Counted from the stretch's first letter, positions 30,020 to 39,640 are shown. The stretch: DNA of 64,000 bases from Planctomicrobium piriforme (GCF_900113665.1 NZ_FOQD01000013.1:124001-188000), one strand, 5' to 3'. Notes: generated by a model not told the origin, from the letters alone. Made by a program: numbers and translations.

Positions 30020-30934
30020 CTACTTCCCGGCCCAGTCGAGGCGGTGGATGCCTTTTTCGGCGAGGCCGATCAGGGCGTATTCGCCGAGGGGGTCGCAGGC
30101 AACGTCGATGACGTTGTCGTCGAGGGTGGTGCTCCAGAGCTGGTCGCCATCGGCGTCGAGCCAGAAGAGGGAGCGTTCGATCGTCGAGGCGATCACCCGT
30201 TCCGGTTCGAAGCTCACGTCCGCGCGATGCACGGTTCCTTCCAACAGGTAAGAGCCGACGGAAGCGCCGTCGCCATCATACACCTGAACGCCTTGAGCGA
30301 AGCTCGCGGCATAGAGGAGGTCTCCTTCGCCGGTCATGCAGAGCTTGCCGACGTTCGCCCAGTTCCTTTGCTGCCAGACTTCCGCACCCGCCAGATTGTG
30401 ACAGCACAACAGGCCATGTTCCGCAGCGCCAAACAGCAGCGCCTCGGTCGAGCAGAAATTCAGAAACGAAAGCGGGCGGATAGTCTCGAACTGGGCAATC
30501 TTCTTGCTGCGTTCGTTGTAGATCAGCGTCAAGCCGTCGGCCAAAGCCACGGCCAGATGGTTGCCGTAAGGAGAAATCGCGACCGCGAGACAGACGTCGG
30601 GGAGCGAAAGCTTGTGGATCACCTTTAAACTGTGATCAAGCCGGATGATCTGGTCTTCGCCGGCAATCAATGCGCCTTGCGAGCCATCGTCGCTCCAGTC
30701 GATATCAACCGCGAAGGGAGCGACTCGTGTGAGGCCGGCGATGTGGCCGGTGCGATCGATGCGATAGATGCCGCCAGTGCGGTCGCCGGCATAGAGGTCG
30801 CCGGATTCGCGGCTCAGCGACAGGCAACTCAGCGGGCCGTCGGTGCCGACCGACCATTTCAAGACAGGACCAAGCCCGCGGCCTTTCAGCCAGACAGGAT
30901 CATGGGGAGCGGCGGATTGATCGGCACTCCCCAT
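30020..30934 (-). CDS. Beta-propeller protein (WD40/PQQ-like repeats)
   Basis: 304 residues with about seven four-strand blade-like repeats, for example GDLYAGDRTGGIYRIDRTG, and ALLFGAAEHGLLCCHNLAG, and ending GEYALIGLAEKGIHRLDW. No signal peptide was seen. Such folds act as scaffolds or as sensor and cargo-binding surfaces; no catalytic motif is seen. The start has an AGGA site 6 nt upstream. It follows the S41 protease gene by 21 bp on the same strand, so a two-gene operon is likely. Confidence 0.75.
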   Translation of the reverse strand: MGSADQSAAPHDPVWLKGRGLGPVLKWSVGTDGPLSCLSLSRESGDLYAGDRTGGIYRIDRTGHIAGLTRVAPFAVDIDWSDDGSQGALIAGEDQIIRLDHSLKVIHKLSLPDVCLAVAISPYGNHLAVALADGLTLIYNERSKKIAQFETIRPLSFLNFCSTEALLFGAAEHGLLCCHNLAGAEVWQQRNWANVGKLCMTGEGDLLYAASFAQGVQVYDGDGASVGSYLLEGTVHRADVSFEPERVIASTIERSLFWLDADGDQLWSTTLDDNVIDVACDPLGEYALIGLAEKGIHRLDWAGK

Positions 30935-30955
30935 GATGTCCTATTAATAACAGTT

Positions 30956-32581
30956 CTAACGCTTTGTGAATTCGCGGTTTTCGAGTTGGCGGAGAGCTTC
31001 CCGCAGGTCGGGATCGTTCTCGACATCCACTTCGCCCAGCAGTCGGGTTTCGGGACCATTCTGCACAACCACGTCGGGCTGCAGGCCGATCTTACCCCAG
31101 GTGTGGCCGTTCGGCGAGTAGAACTTGGCGGTCGTGAGACGAATGGCGGTCGAGTAGCGGGCGTCGAAGATCGACTGCACGCTCCACTTGCCGAATGAGG
31201 TCCGGCCGACGATGACGCCTCGCTTGTGATCGTGAATGGCTCCCGCCACGATTTCGCTGGCACTGGCACTGTTCTCATCGATCAGCAGCACGATGCGAGT
31301 ATTCCAGGTGCCCGGCTTGTGGGCGGTATATGTCATGTTCTGGTCGCCGGCCCGGCCGCGAGTCGAGACGATCACCCCTTCTTCGAGGAAGCGGTCGAGG
31401 ACTTCGATGGCGGCGGTCAACAGCCCGCCCGGATTCTCACGGAGATCCCAGATCAGCGACCGCATGCCCTGGCGGTTGAGGTCGTTGAGAGCCTGATCCA
31501 TTTCTGCGACCGTGCTCTGCTGGAAGCCGGTCATCTGGATGTAGGCGATTCCCTGGGCGGCATCGATCATCTTGTAGACGGGGATGCTTTTGACTTTCAC
31601 TTCGCGACGGGTGCAGTTGACGTTGAAGGTCGAGGTGTCCTTGCGGGAGACTTCGAGGGCGACGCGGCTGCCAGAGCGACCGGCCAGCAGGCCTGCGGCT
31701 TCTTCAGTCGACATCATGCGGCAGTCTTTCCCATCGACGGCGGTAATGTGGTCGCCGCGACGCAGGCCCGCTTCTGCGGCCGGGCTTTCGGGCAGCACCT
31801 GAGACAGGCTCATTCCCTTGCCAGTGTCGGCTTCCATCACGATGCCGATCCCGACGAATTCCCCTTTGATGTTGCCGAACAGATCCTGCTTCTTGCCGGG
31901 GCTGAGGACGTTGGAATAGTCGTCGAGGCAGTTACAGGCGCCGAAGACATACTCCATGACAATCGGTCCGGCTTCGAGGCCGACGCTCTGGCGGCACAGG
32001 TCGCAGACTTCCGACACCAGTTGCCGGGCTCCGGCGACGCCGTTGACGTTCTTGTTCCAGAAGCGTTCGTACAGATCGCGACGCAGCCGTTGCAGGCGTT
32101 CCTGCGAGGCGCCGAACAGGTTCTCTTCGAGGAAGCGGGGGTTCCCCAGGGCGAGCCACAGGCTCTCGGTGCCGTGGGCGACCAGCGAGGTGGTGTTGAT
32201 CGGATCGACGTAGTAGTTCTGCACGTTCGTCAGCACGTCGTCGTAGAGCGCCATCGCGGCGTCCTTCGACATCGGCTTCAGGGTGCGAAGGAACGTGTCG
32301 TCCGAATAGCGACGGGCGATCGAGAACTGAAACTGCGACCGACGCAGCCCGCGGCTGAGAGAGTCGGTTTCCGGGAACTGCTTGAGTGCCCGTTTGTAGA
32401 AGTCGACAGCTTCTTTCCAGCTGCGTTCTTCTTCGAGCTGGGAGCCGCTGCTGACGGCCGCCTGCACGTCGGCAAGCTCTTCGGCGCAGATGACGCTGGC
32501 GCTCAGCGAGAGCCAGAGACCCAGGCCGACGCCGAGTTTGAACACGTTACTGAATCGGTCCGTGACGGTCGTCAAATCCAT
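30956..32581 (-). CDS. S41-family carboxyl-terminal processing protease with PDZ domain
   Basis: Exported serine protease of the CtpA/Tsp family, 541 residues. A signal peptide (residues ~14-33, ending SVICAEE) leads to an alpha-helical N-terminal region with tetratricopeptide-like character. A PDZ domain follows at about 230-310 (GEFVGIGIVMEADTG ... RRGDHITAVDG). The S41 catalytic core has the Ser in ENSASASEIVAGA near residue 438 and the Lys in SFGKWSVQS near 463, the expected Ser-Lys dyad. It probably trims or degrades periplasmic proteins. The downstream beta-propeller gene may encode a partner. Confidence 0.9.
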   Translation of the reverse strand: MDLTTVTDRFSNVFKLGVGLGLWLSLSASVICAEELADVQAAVSSGSQLEEERSWKEAVDFYKRALKQFPETDSLSRGLRRSQFQFSIARRYSDDTFLRTLKPMSKDAAMALYDDVLTNVQNYYVDPINTTSLVAHGTESLWLALGNPRFLEENLFGASQERLQRLRRDLYERFWNKNVNGVAGARQLVSEVCDLCRQSVGLEAGPIVMEYVFGACNCLDDYSNVLSPGKKQDLFGNIKGEFVGIGIVMEADTGKGMSLSQVLPESPAAEAGLRRGDHITAVDGKDCRMMSTEEAAGLLAGRSGSRVALEVSRKDTSTFNVNCTRREVKVKSIPVYKMIDAAQGIAYIQMTGFQQSTVAEMDQALNDLNRQGMRSLIWDLRENPGGLLTAAIEVLDRFLEEGVIVSTRGRAGDQNMTYTAHKPGTWNTRIVLLIDENSASASEIVAGAIHDHKRGVIVGRTSFGKWSVQSIFDARYSTAIRLTTAKFYSPNGHTWGKIGLQPDVVVQNGPETRLLGEVDVENDPDLREALRQLENREFTKR

Positions 32582-33248
32582 TCCGCTCCCCTTTTGGGCT
32601 GGCAGCTTTTGGACGTGTCTTGCCGACCCTCCCTAGCAGTCAGAAACCCCGGTCCAGGAGGTTCCCTTCAACGGCTCTCCTCTGCTTGCCGTCCTTCGAA
32701 CTTAGTCCACGATGCCACGGGGAGCAAAAGGATACAAGACCCTAACTTGATGAAAAAAACACGCAACGAACGATTTCGAAAAGATCAAACCACATAAAGC
32801 GATTGACTGGCACTTTGCCGGACTGAACGTTCCGGTAATGCAGGCAGGCTGTGCAGGGCAGATTCCGCGCCAACTGCTACGACCGCACCAATCCGGCGCT
32901 GAATGGACCGCCCAGCCGGCGCGGTGTGCGTTTTCGACACAACCGGAGCGTCCGGAATGTTTCCAGATCTCGACAGCCTGTTGCGGCCAGAGCAAACGAA
33001 CTGAACGGACCGGGGGTTCTCCCCTCCGCAAACGGCGCACACCCGCACGGCGAGCGACTCAATTGCCGCTTCTTCAAATGAGCCAGATGGTTACAGAGAG
33101 CTCAAGGAGCATTCGAGCGAGCTCAAACGGTGGCACCTAGGGAAGAGGGGACAGGGAATATGGGGAAAATGAGTTTGCAGTTTTCCCTTGTCCCTATCCC
33201 CTGTCCCCTCTGCCCAATCACATCTCCGTTCCACCTCGAATTGGAGAA
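32582..33248. other. Intergenic region (667 bp) with one inverted repeat
   Basis: No convincing gene. It lies upstream of the S41 protease start and 3' of the RND pump gene. The 32590-33130 part has overlapping open frames on both strands but no ribosome sites. The 33140-33215 part is a strong inverted repeat (separate entry). Confidence 0.5.
33140..33215. repeat. G-rich/C-rich long inverted repeat
   Basis: GGGAAGAGGGGACAGGGAATA on the left matches the reverse complement of CTATCCCCTGTCCCCTCTGC on the right, with ATGGGGAAAATGAGTTTGCA in the centre. It lies 34 bp after the stop of the minus-strand RND pump gene. Related words occur at 38001-38170, 39431-39472 and 63271-63331. Confidence 0.7.
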
Positions 33249-36200
33249 CTACGTCCCGATGGATGACGATTCTGCGACTGAGCGATGGGCCAGTCGATCC
33301 GCGGCAGGGCCGCTGAAACGCCAGAACAGGCCGGGGTGCACCAGGTATTCGCAGATCGTCGACGTGATCAGACCGCCGAGAATCACTGTTGCCACCGGAT
33401 AGAGAATTTCCTTACCTGGCTGCTGACCGCCAATGACGAGCGGAACCAGGCCGATGCCGGCCGTCAGGGCGGTCATCAGGACCGGGGCCAGACGTTCCAG
33501 ACTTCCCCGCAATACCATGTTATACGAGAACGCTTCCCCTTCTTCCCGCATCAGATGCAGGTAGTGAGCGACCAGCAGAATCCCATTTCGGGCGGCAATC
33601 CCCCCCAGCGAAATAAATCCGACCAGACTGGCGACGGTGAGAGTTTGGCCGGTGAGCCAGAGAGCGAGGACGCCGCCGACAAACGCGATCGGCAACGCCA
33701 GCATGATCTGCAGCACGATCCGCACCGAAGGAAACAGGGTGTAGAGGACCAGAAAGACGCCGGACAACGAAACCAGACTCAGGACAGAAATGAGTTGGGT
33801 CGCTTCCTGTTGTGCCTGAAACTGTCCGCCATATTCGATGAAGTACCCTTCCGGCAGCGTCACCTTCTTGTCGACTGCCTTGCGGATATCGGCGACCACG
33901 CTGCCGAGATCGCGGTCGGTCGGGTTGCAGCGGATGGTGATGCGGCGGCGGACGTTTTCGCGGTTGATGGTATTTGGGCCGCCGGCCTCGTAGACCCTCG
34001 CCACTGCGGAAAGGGGAATGCGCTCGCCGTTGGGAAGATCGAGAGAAAGGCGATGCAAATTGGCGTAGTCGGTGCGGTGCTGATCGTCGAGTCGAACGAC
34101 CAGATCGAACGTCCGCTGCCCTTCGAGCAGAGTCGAAATCACGCGGCCGTTGAGGGCGGTTTCGATGAACTCATTCACATAGCCAGGTGTGACGCCGTAT
34201 TGAGCGAGCTGTTCCCGATTCAGTTCGATGCGGATCTGGGGAATGAGCTGCTGCGGTTCAACGACTGGAGGAGCGAGACCAGGAATCCCGGTGATGGCGG
34301 CTTTCACTTCCTGGGCCTTCTCACGCAGGACATCGAGATCGTCGCCGTAGATCTTGATGGCGATCTGGGCTGTCACTCCAGAGAGCATATGGCTGATAAG
34401 ATGCGCCAGCGGTTGTTCGGCTTCGTATTCGATGCCGGGGATCTCTTCGAGTTCCGCACGGAGCGTGGCGAGGGCGTCCTGACGTTTGACGCCGCTCTCG
34501 GGATTGAACGTCAACACATACTCGGTGACGTTGACCCCTTCGGCATGTTCGTCGAGTTCCGCACGTCCGCTGCGGCGGACAAAGCTCTTCACGAGGCCGT
34601 TGGGATGCTTGTCATCCTGCATGTGTTTACGGAACGCTGTGTCGACCATGCGGCTGACGCGATTCGATTGTTCGAGCGAACTGCCAGGCGGAAGCACGAC
34701 GTTCACCTGCGCGGCCCCTTCATCGAATGGAGGGAGGAAGTCGCTGCCGAGTCGGGTGACAAGGAATCCGCTGCCAATGATCGCCAGGAGAACACCGGTT
34801 AACAGCACGGCGTTGCCGGTGGCACTGCAACTCAGGCGAATCACAGGAGTGACAAGTCGCTTCAGACCGGCGAGGAGCCAACTGTCGTGTTCGGCGCCGG
34901 CCAGTGATTTCGGAGTGAGCAGCAGGCTCGCCAGGACCGGCGTCACGGTCAGCGACACCAGCAGCGAGGCGAGAATCGACACGATGTAGGCGATGCCCAG
35001 CGGTGTGAACAAACGGCCTTCAATCCCCTGCAGCGCGAACAGCGGGACAAACACCAGAATCACCAGCATCGTGCCGAAGACGATGGAACTGCGAATCTCC
35101 AGGCTCGCTTCATAAATCACGGTGAGCGCAGGTCGCGGAGACGAAAGATGCACATTCTGCTTGAGCCGGCGAAAGACGTTTTCGATATCGACGATGGCGT
35201 CGTCAACCAGTTCACCCATCGCGACCGCCAAACCGCCGAGAGTCATGACGTTGATCGACATGCCGGTGAGGTAGAAGAACAACCCGGTCAGCACGAGCGA
35301 GAGCGGAATCGCCGTCAGCGTGATGACCGTCGTGCGGAAGTTCATTAGGAAGAGAAACAGAATAATCGTGACGAGGATCGCCCCGTCACGAAGAGCCTCG
35401 ACCACGTTGTGAATGCCGATGTCGATGAAAGTCCGCTGTTGATACAGATTGGCATCGAGAACCAGATCGGGATTCGTCTTCGCCAGCGATGCCTGAATCT
35501 CCCTGACCGCCTTCTCCACATCCTCAGTAAGGCGTCGCGTGTCGGCCTCAGGCTGTTTCGCCACGGTCAGCACAACCGCTGGTTCGCCGTTGACGGAGGA
35601 GTCTCCCCGTTTGATCTGCGGGCCTTCGACGACGGCGGCAATATCGCGAATGAGCACCGGACGGGCACCCGACTTGACGACGGTCATGCCGACATCGGCG
35701 GCGGATTGAGCGCGACCGATCCCGCGCACCAGGAACTCCATCGACGCCCGTTCGAGGTATCCGCCGGTCGCGTTCTGATTGCTCTCGCCGAGCGCCTGTT
35801 CCACTTCCTGCAATGTGACTCCGTAGGCGATCAACAGGTCGGGGTCGACCTGAACCTGAAACTGTTTGCGACCGCCCCCCATGACGATCACCTGAGCGAC
35901 GCCGGGGATCGTGAGGAGCCGCTGCCGCACGATCCAGTCGGCGGCAGTCCGGACATCCATCGGCTTGGTGGAACCATCCTTGCTCCACATGCCGATCATC
36001 ATGATCTGGCCCATGATGGAGCTGATGGGGGTGAGTTGCGGCTTCGCGTTCGCAGGCAACTGATTCGCCACAACGGCCAGACGTTCGTTCACAATCTGTC
36101 GGGCGGTGTAGACGTTCGTGTTCCAGCCGAATTCGACGTAGATTACCGACAGTCCGATGCCTGACGCACTGCGGACCGCCTCGACGCCGGTTGCCCCGTT

Positions 36201-36416
36201 GAGCGTGGTCTCGAGCGGGAATGTGACGAGCGTCTCCACTTCCTCCGGCGACAGGCCGGGAGCCTCGGTCATGATGGTGACTCGAGGCCGGGTGAGGCTC
36301 GGGAAGATATCGACCGGCAGAGACAGGGACAGATAACCCCCGCCGAGTAGCGTGACGATCGCCAGGGCGACAATCAGCAGGCGGTGTTCGAGTGAGAAGC
36401 GAATGAGCCGATTCAT
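33249..36416 (-). CDS. Heavy-metal efflux RND transporter permease (CusA/CzcA type)
   Basis: Proton-driven pump of the inner membrane, 1055 residues from the ATG at 36416 (an open upstream extension to 36575 overlaps a repeat and was rejected). The N-terminus MNRLIRFSLEHRLLIVALAI and the first porter region (VTIMTEAPGLSPEEVETLVT) are typical. The transmembrane-4 region GELVDDAIVDIENVFRR carries the acidic residues needed for proton flow. Twelve membrane helices and two large periplasmic loops are evident. The His-rich adaptor and exported neighbours suggest a metal cation such as Cu, Ag, Zn or Co as substrate. No outer-membrane channel gene lies next to it. Confidence 0.92.
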   Translation of the reverse strand: MNRLIRFSLEHRLLIVALAIVTLLGGGYLSLSLPVDIFPSLTRPRVTIMTEAPGLSPEEVETLVTFPLETTLNGATGVEAVRSASGIGLSVIYVEFGWNTNVYTARQIVNERLAVVANQLPANAKPQLTPISSIMGQIMMIGMWSKDGSTKPMDVRTAADWIVRQRLLTIPGVAQVIVMGGGRKQFQVQVDPDLLIAYGVTLQEVEQALGESNQNATGGYLERASMEFLVRGIGRAQSAADVGMTVVKSGARPVLIRDIAAVVEGPQIKRGDSSVNGEPAVVLTVAKQPEADTRRLTEDVEKAVREIQASLAKTNPDLVLDANLYQQRTFIDIGIHNVVEALRDGAILVTIILFLFLMNFRTTVITLTAIPLSLVLTGLFFYLTGMSINVMTLGGLAVAMGELVDDAIVDIENVFRRLKQNVHLSSPRPALTVIYEASLEIRSSIVFGTMLVILVFVPLFALQGIEGRLFTPLGIAYIVSILASLLVSLTVTPVLASLLLTPKSLAGAEHDSWLLAGLKRLVTPVIRLSCSATGNAVLLTGVLLAIIGSGFLVTRLGSDFLPPFDEGAAQVNVVLPPGSSLEQSNRVSRMVDTAFRKHMQDDKHPNGLVKSFVRRSGRAELDEHAEGVNVTEYVLTFNPESGVKRQDALATLRAELEEIPGIEYEAEQPLAHLISHMLSGVTAQIAIKIYGDDLDVLREKAQEVKAAITGIPGLAPPVVEPQQLIPQIRIELNREQLAQYGVTPGYVNEFIETALNGRVISTLLEGQRTFDLVVRLDDQHRTDYANLHRLSLDLPNGERIPLSAVARVYEAGGPNTINRENVRRRITIRCNPTDRDLGSVVADIRKAVDKKVTLPEGYFIEYGGQFQAQQEATQLISVLSLVSLSGVFLVLYTLFPSVRIVLQIMLALPIAFVGGVLALWLTGQTLTVASLVGFISLGGIAARNGILLVAHYLHLMREEGEAFSYNMVLRGSLERLAPVLMTALTAGIGLVPLVIGGQQPGKEILYPVATVILGGLITSTICEYLVHPGLFWRFSGPAADRLAHRSVAESSSIGT

Positions 36417-36436
36417 GGCTGAAAATTTTCTGATGC

Positions 36437-36510
36437 TGCGGTCGACGTTCAGCGAGAAATTGAGATCCGGTTGAGATTTCGAATTTCGTGCTTCGGATTT
36501 CCAGGGGATG
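36437..36510. repeat. Half-copy of the GAAATCCGAAGCACGAAAT-type repeat
   Basis: Contains GAGATTTCGAATTTCGTGCTTC, the reverse complement of the left arm at 5726-5826. It lies 31 bp 3' of the adaptor stop and 5' of the pump start. Confidence 0.55.
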
Positions 36511-36540
36511 CGAACATTCCGCGCAAAACGCCGTTTACGT

Positions 36541-37989
36541 TTAATGGTTGTGACCGGCGTGGAGGTCGACTCCACCGCCTTGGGCTTTTCTCAATGCAAG
36601 ATTGAGCTGATAGGCTTCGTTCATTGCGACGAAGTCTCCCTCGAACACGCTGCCGTCGTTCGCCAGCACGGCGCTGCGGCTGTCTTCGTACACGACCGAG
36701 ACCGGCACCCGTTCGAAGAGTTTTCCGTTCTCACGGAAGACGTAGGTTTCTGCCCCCTCTTTGACGACCGCTTCGATCGGCAACACGATCTTGTCGGTCC
36801 AGTGTTCGGCAGGCAGACGAAGCTGCACTCGTTGACCAGGCTTGAAACGCCAGGCGCGGAACGTGATGCCTTCGGCGTTCCTCACATCGCGAATGACTTC
36901 GTTCTTGAGCGGCAGATAAAACCGCAGCAGCCGCGAGTCGGGATCGACGACGTTGTCGGCGTATTGAATGGTGAGATTTTCGCGGATGAGGGGCGTGCCG
37001 GACTGCGATTCGAAGATCGCAGTGACGGGCCGCTGTTCCTGAATCACCTGATTGATCAGTTCCGCTTCCTTCTGAAACGCCATGCCGATGACACGCAGGC
37101 TGGTATGCAGTGCGAGCCCGCACAGTTCGTCCCCCGGCTGAATCAGTTTGCCGGGAAAAACGGAGAGGTCTTCGACCGAGTAGGCAAGATCTTCACCGGC
37201 GTGGGCATCGGCAGCAGGGGCGATTTCTTCGTGAACGATGGGGAGTACGCGGTCGAGTTCGGCCTGTTGCGTTTCGAGGTTCGCCTCCCCTCCTCCACTG
37301 ATCGGGACGCGAATCGTGAACGTGCGGAGCAGCACCCGAGATTCCATGATCGATTTAATCTGGTCAGCCGAGAGCCCGCGGACAAGGAGTTCCTGCACCT
37401 GGACGAGTCGTTGGGTTTCGAGCCGCTGGCGTTCGTATTTCTTTTCCAGTACCCGAGTGCCGGGAATGCTCCCCTGCTCGGCCAGCGGTTCGATTCGCTT
37501 GAGTTCCAGTTCGATCAGCTCGAGATCCTGAATTGTCTTCAGCAGGCTCGACTGGGCGTTGGCGAGCAATTCACCGGTGGTTTGAACATCAAGCAAAGGG
37601 TCGCCGGGACGGACCGTCTGGCCAGGCGACACATAGACCTTCGTCACAATGCCGTTCACGGCGGTGGTGATGCGGCGTTCGCTATGGCCAGGCTGTTCGG
37701 CAATGGTGCCTGGCACGACGATCGTCCGCCAGAATTCGCCGACAGTGACCGGGCCCACTTTCAGTCCCAGGTTCTGCCGGGCCTGATCGCTCAACACAAG
37801 TTGATTGGGATCGGAGCCATGCTCGTGACCATGTTCGTCGCCGTGATCGTGTCCGGCGTGATCATGACCGTCATTCTCATTGTGTTCCGCGGCCGGCGCT
37901 GCAACAGGTTGTGCGCCGCGGCCCAGCAGATAGCCAGCGCCGCTCGCAATGACCACCAGCACAACGAAGATCAAAATCAGGCGAGTCAT
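36541..37989 (-). CDS. Periplasmic adaptor (membrane fusion) subunit of RND metal pump, His-rich
   Basis: 482 residues. Residues 1-24 form a membrane anchor. A His/Asp-rich segment follows (residues ~35-60, DGHDHAGHDHGDEHGHEH), and the protein ends in HAGHNH. Between them lie the lipoyl-like halves (VNGIVTKVYVSPGQTVRPGD and later PGDELCGLALHTS), a coiled-coil hairpin (residues ~145-215) and a beta-barrel domain (residues ~300-400). It links the pump to an outer-membrane channel; the His clusters suggest periplasmic metal binding. Stop and pump start are 124 bp apart, with a repeat between, on the same strand. Confidence 0.9.
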   Translation of the reverse strand: MTRLILIFVVLVVIASGAGYLLGRGAQPVAAPAAEHNENDGHDHAGHDHGDEHGHEHGSDPNQLVLSDQARQNLGLKVGPVTVGEFWRTIVVPGTIAEQPGHSERRITTAVNGIVTKVYVSPGQTVRPGDPLLDVQTTGELLANAQSSLLKTIQDLELIELELKRIEPLAEQGSIPGTRVLEKKYERQRLETQRLVQVQELLVRGLSADQIKSIMESRVLLRTFTIRVPISGGGEANLETQQAELDRVLPIVHEEIAPAADAHAGEDLAYSVEDLSVFPGKLIQPGDELCGLALHTSLRVIGMAFQKEAELINQVIQEQRPVTAIFESQSGTPLIRENLTIQYADNVVDPDSRLLRFYLPLKNEVIRDVRNAEGITFRAWRFKPGQRVQLRLPAEHWTDKIVLPIEAVVKEGAETYVFRENGKLFERVPVSVVYEDSRSAVLANDGSVFEGDFVAMNEAYQLNLALRKAQGGGVDLHAGHNH

Positions 37990-38000
37990 GGAATGACTCC

Positions 38001-38170
38001 TCGGGGATCAGGGGAAAGGGGACTGGGGTGAGGGATCAGGGAAATGCAGAGAGCAATTGACAGTCGTTCCAAGTTGGACGATTTCAATCAAGGCAACACA
38101 AAGGGGCGCGGAGAGAGGGGGACAGAGCGATTTCCTGACTGTCCCCTGTCCCCGACTCCCTATCCCCTTG
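38001..38170. repeat. G-rich and C-rich repeat arms flanking a spacer
   Basis: Left arm GATCAGGGGAAAGGGGACTGG (38006-38026) and right arm CTGTCCCCTGTCCCCGACTC (38139-38158) belong to the same family as 33140-33215. The element lies between the 3' end of the exported His-rich gene (38220) and the adaptor start. Confidence 0.6.
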
Positions 38171-38219
38171 CGTCCATTTGATTGAACCTGGAACTACTGC
38201 CTGAACTCATTCCCTGAAA

Positions 38220-38687
38220 TCAGTGCTTGTGATCGTGAGCACCAAGGGTCAGTTTGCCGGTGTAGGTCTTGCCGGCGATGCCGACTCGCAACACGGCGCC
38301 GTTATCTTTGTGGTGCAGGTCGTGAATCAGTTCGCCATTGACCATCGAAAAGCAGGAACTCGTGCCGGCGGCATCCGTCTGCTGCGGCAATGCCGGCAGC
38401 TTAAACTGCACCGGCTTACCGCCATGCTTGAGATTCACAAATGCTTCAGTGCTGTTGCTGACGACCGTTTTCTTCGCGGTACTGTCGAGCAAGTAAATTG
38501 CCAGCGTGTTGGTCTTCTCGTTGACCACGATCTCAGCGTGAAACTCTTCATCACCAAGTGCGATCAGGTTCCCGCCATGCGGTCCCTTCTCGCCGTGATC
38601 GTGAGCCAGGGCAAAACCAGAGAACAGAGTCATCGTCCCGAGCGCGACAGCCAGGCACGATGAGCGCAGCATTTGAAAAGCAGTCAT
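38220..38687 (-). CDS. Exported His-rich protein of a metal-efflux locus
   Basis: 155 residues from the ATG at 38687, chosen for its strong AAGGAG site 8 nt upstream. A signal peptide (residues 1-27, ending ALAHD) precedes HDHGEKGPHGG, a central beta-rich domain, and a C-terminus HDHKH. The His clusters at both ends suggest metal binding in the periplasm, perhaps handing metal to the RND pump downstream on the same strand. I recognise no named family. Confidence 0.72.
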   Translation of the reverse strand: MTAFQMLRSSCLAVALGTMTLFSGFALAHDHGEKGPHGGNLIALGDEEFHAEIVVNEKTNTLAIYLLDSTAKKTVVSNSTEAFVNLKHGGKPVQFKLPALPQQTDAAGTSSCFSMVNGELIHDLHHKDNGAVLRVGIAGKTYTGKLTLGAHDHKH

Positions 38688-38856
38688 TTCAGAACTCCTT
38701 GAAGATGTAAACGAAGAACGAATCCACGCCAGAAGCAGGACGCGACACTGGCTCCGCCAGTGATTGATATGGAGAGGCCGCAAAACACTCTGGGCGGCAG
38801 CGGCCAGCCGTTCCGTCAGAAGTACGGTTAACGAAAAGGTCGAATGCCAATCACGG

Positions 38857-38900
38857 CCCCTCACCCCGACCCTCTCCCCGGAGTACCGGGGCGAGGGAGA
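38857..38900. repeat. CCCTCACCCCG...CGGGGCGAGGG palindromic element
   Basis: Left and right halves fold into a G+C-rich hairpin (CTCCCCGG-AGTA-CCGGGGCGAG). It lies 21 bp after the stop of the minus-strand Cys/His-rich gene. The same orientation relative to the gene is seen at 29971-30014 and 39561-39630. Confidence 0.7.
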
Positions 38901-38921
38901 AATGAGAGGCGCAGCGGCGGA

Positions 38922-39356
38922 TTAAAGGACGTACACGCCCAGCGTGGCGCGATCGGGCGCAGAACACAGCGCCAGGTCCGAATCGACGGACGGCAACTCG
39001 GCCTGTCCGGATTTCAGGTTCAGCAAATCTTCAACCGACACCGTCGACCACAGCAGCAGCGGGACTGGTGCGGCGAACGTATCAACCGTTTTGTAGAACA
39101 CATGCGTGCCGACGCAGAGATGGTGCTGATGCCCGTGACTGTCGCAGTCGTCGTTGTGATGGCACTTTGCGTCGGCCTGATCGCACTGTGCCGAAGTCGT
39201 ATGGTGATGCCCGCAATGGTGCACCACTTCAACTTGCGGCTCGGTCTGGGCTGGGGCGGAATGGCTGTGCTGGCACGCGGTCGTCCCATCGCAGCAGCAG
39301 ACAAGCTGCTGTGCAACAAAGGTGACGAGCGAAATCAGACAGACCAGCCAGCGCAC
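38922..39356 (-). CDS. Exported Cys/His-rich protein of a metal-efflux locus
   Basis: 144 residues with a signal peptide (MRWLVCLISLVTFVAQQLVC). His- and Cys-rich blocks follow: CQHSHSAPAQ, VVHHCGHHHTTSAQC, KCHHNDDCDSHGHQHHLC. The C-terminal part is less biased. Such composition fits periplasmic binding of copper, zinc or cobalt. It heads the minus-strand series of metal genes (39356 to 33249). No named domain is recognised. Confidence 0.65.
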   Translation of the reverse strand: MRWLVCLISLVTFVAQQLVCCCDGTTACQHSHSAPAQTEPQVEVVHHCGHHHTTSAQCDQADAKCHHNDDCDSHGHQHHLCVGTHVFYKTVDTFAAPVPLLLWSTVSVEDLLNLKSGQAELPSVDSDLALCSAPDRATLGVYVL

Positions 39357-39430
39357 GGAAAGCTCCAGTTTTTTACCGAGTCGTCAATTCGTATCGACAA
39401 TTTCGACCAGCCGTCAAGATGAAAAGTGCC

Positions 39431-39472
39431 GGTGGGAAGGGGTCAGGGGATAGGGATGAGGGGTCAGGGAAA
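39431..39472. repeat. G-rich half-repeat (GGGGTCAGGGGATAGGGATG)
   Basis: Same word family as 33140-33215 and 38001-38041, here as a single G-rich arm. It lies upstream of the Cys/His-rich gene. Confidence 0.45.
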
Positions 39473-39560
39473 TTCAATGAAGCCGTAATTATGGGGAAAG
39501 TCGCAACTCTGGTGCCGACGATTTCAGTTTAACGAATTCTGAAAAAGGCGATGCTCTTTT

Positions 39561-39630
39561 CCCCTCACCCCGGCCCCTCTCCCCGATGGCGGCTCGAATA
39601 CACTGGTGCATCGAACTCGGGGCGAGGGGA
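39561..39630. repeat. CCCTCACCCCGG element with enlarged loop
   Basis: Same stem words as 29971-30014 and 38857-38900, but the loop between CTCCCC and CGGGGCGAGGGG is about 30 nt longer. It starts 10 bp 3' of the AroD-AroE-like stop. Confidence 0.65.
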
Positions 39631-39640
39631 GCAGACTTCG

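Noticed and set aside
31226..32797. Open frame of 523 codons on the plus strand
   Set aside because: Antisense to the S41 protease gene with its intact catalytic motifs.
33285..34802. Open frame of 505 codons on the plus strand
   Set aside because: Antisense to the RND pump gene; no ribosome site or domain.
36417..36575. Longer start for the RND pump
   Set aside because: It overlaps an intergenic repeat and the adaptor stop, and the family start MNRLIRFSLEHR is at 36416.
36508..38031. Open frame of 507 codons on the plus strand
   Set aside because: Antisense to the adaptor gene; shadow of its codon pattern.
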